Shown piece after piece: positions 6,217 to 6,956 of a DNA stretch of 6,956 bases. The DNA comes from Planctomycetota bacterium (lineage in GTDB: Bacteria; Planctomycetota; Planctomycetia; Pirellulales; Pirellulaceae). The translations under genes and the position numbers were made by a program. Positions within the stretch are counted from its first letter, which is position 1, and every line of letters starts with the position of its first letter. Location of the stretch: positions 1-6,956 of the forward strand of contig JAJSAJ010000962.1 in assembly GCA_024274855.1 (NCBI GenBank), written 5' to 3'. The notes beneath the pieces were generated by a model, which worked only from the letters and a program-made list of their open reading frames with translations, ran no database searches and was not told the origin of the DNA.

Positions 6217-6279
6217 GCGACTCTCCGTAACGCGAGCTTTGCTCGTACTGCAAGGATTCCGGTATGTCGGCGTTCACTC

Positions 6280-6320
6280 GCCAAGTCACCGAACGGAAAA
6301 GGTTCTTCGGCCAGCCTGGC
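6280..6320 (-). other. Possible stem-loop between permease and binding-protein genes
   Basis: In minus-strand RNA, GCCAGG (6320-6315) can pair with CUUGGC (6285-6280) with one wobble, and inside it CCGAA (6310-6306) pairs with TTCGG (6293-6289) around a 12-nt loop. No T-run follows, so it is not an intrinsic terminator. It could stabilise or process the operon mRNA. The stems are short and may be chance. I see nothing else in the 143-bp gap apart from a 5-bp hairpin at 6233-6245. Confidence 0.25.
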
Positions 6321-6359
6321 ACCTCATACACGGCCACGACCTACACGAACACGACCAGA

Positions 6360-6956
6360 CTAGACACCTCGTTTGCGCTGAGCCAACACCGCAACAACGA
6401 TAATCACACCCGTCAGCATCAGTCGGCCTGAATCATCCACGGAATTGATCGACAAGATCTTTTCCAAATACCCCATTGTAAGCACGCCCAGCAGCGTCAA
6501 ACCAACACCACCACGCCCACCCATCAAATTGGTTCCTCCGATCACAACCATGGCGATCGCAACCAGTTCGTATGCCACTCCAGCGTCCGGGTCCCCCTGC
6601 TGCTCCTGAGCAGCTTGACAAATTCCGGCGATCGCCGAGAAGACTCCAGCCACCGTGTACGCGAGTATCTTAGCTCGCACAACCGGGATTCCGGAAAGTC
6701 GAGCTGCCGATTCATTGCCACCGATTGCATAAAGCTGGCGTCCCCACCGATGATGGGCCAACAGAACCCACGCAATGATCGCACAAACAACGAAAATCAC
6801 GGTCACCATCGACAAATTTCCGCCTGCAATGCGCGTGTCAATATGGCGAAAGACGTTCGGTAGTTCAACCGTACGAAACGAACCGTCCGGATTTGCCAGG
6901 ACGGTTGACACTTTCGACCCGCCAGAGACATATTTTGCCAGCCCCCGAGCAAAAAC
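6360..6956 (-). CDS. Sugar ABC transporter permease, RbsC/AraH type (C-terminal part, runs off right edge)
   Basis: The frame is open to the last base, giving 198 residues with no start in the window. The GTG at 6911 is internal, because the preceding codons encode FARGLAKYVSGGSK, matching the 'ARGLA...GG' region of ribose-type permeases. About five hydrophobic segments are visible (near residues 48-66, 96-117, 130-147, 150-169 and 176-193). The family signature GGNESAARLSGIPVVRAKI lies between the first two, and VAIAMVVIGGTNLMGGRGG follows, both typical of the BPD_transp_2 family. It forms the membrane channel for sugar import with an ATPase (expected upstream, outside the window) and the binding lipoprotein encoded next. 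It ends with the basic cytoplasmic tail QRKRGV. Confidence 0.9.
   Translation of the reverse strand, partial: VFARGLAKYVSGGSKVSTVLANPDGSFRTVELPNVFRHIDTRIAGGNLSMVTVIFVVCAIIAWVLLAHHRWGRQLYAIGGNESAARLSGIPVVRAKILAYTVAGVFSAIAGICQAAQEQQGDPDAGVAYELVAIAMVVIGGTNLMGGRGGVGLTLLGVLTMGYLEKILSINSVDDSGRLMLTGVIIVVAVLAQRKRGV

Overview
This window most likely comes from a planctomycete chromosome, probably of the Rhodopirellula/Pirellula type. That view rests on the style of the proteins: a secreted Spy/LTxxQ-like protein with Gly/Arg/Lys-rich ends, a small 'FLDVR' protein ahead of a TatD-like hydrolase, and a sugar-binding lipoprotein with a Gly/Ser/Thr linker. No rRNA or other decisive marker is present, so the assignment is an inference.

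Layout. At the left edge (1-285) a minus-strand frame is open to the edge; its product is not recognised and it lacks a clear start. A plus-strand gene (332-1066) encodes an exported Spy/CpxP-like protein and is closed by a strong intrinsic terminator (1120-1163). From 1408 to the right edge every supported gene lies on the minus strand, so transcription converges on 1067-1407. That interval also holds a large imperfect inverted repeat (1290-1366) surrounding a perfect GGGGTC-T-GACCCC palindrome.

The minus-strand genes form two groups, read right to left. Group one is for sugar uptake and catabolism: the C-terminal 198 residues of an RbsC/AraH-type ABC permease (running off the right edge), a periplasmic sugar-binding lipoprotein, and an L-ribulokinase (AraB). 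These would import a sugar, probably L-arabinose or a related pentose, and phosphorylate L-ribulose for the pentose phosphate pathway. The ATPase and isomerase are not visible here.

Group two starts 60 bp after araB, with an extended -10 promoter-like sequence (TGCTATAAT) in the gap. It encodes a 77-residue unknown protein, a TatD/EboB-like metal-dependent hydrolase starting at GTG, and HemB (5-aminolevulinate dehydratase, cysteine-less Mg-type). The hydrolase and hemB overlap by 8 bp, so their translation is probably coupled. No phage, insertion sequence, CRISPR array, tRNA or rRNA was found.

Most of the window is ordinary housekeeping and catabolic DNA. The points most worth a second look are the EboB-like hydrolase tied to heme synthesis, the structured element between the convergent genes, and the orphan left-edge frame.
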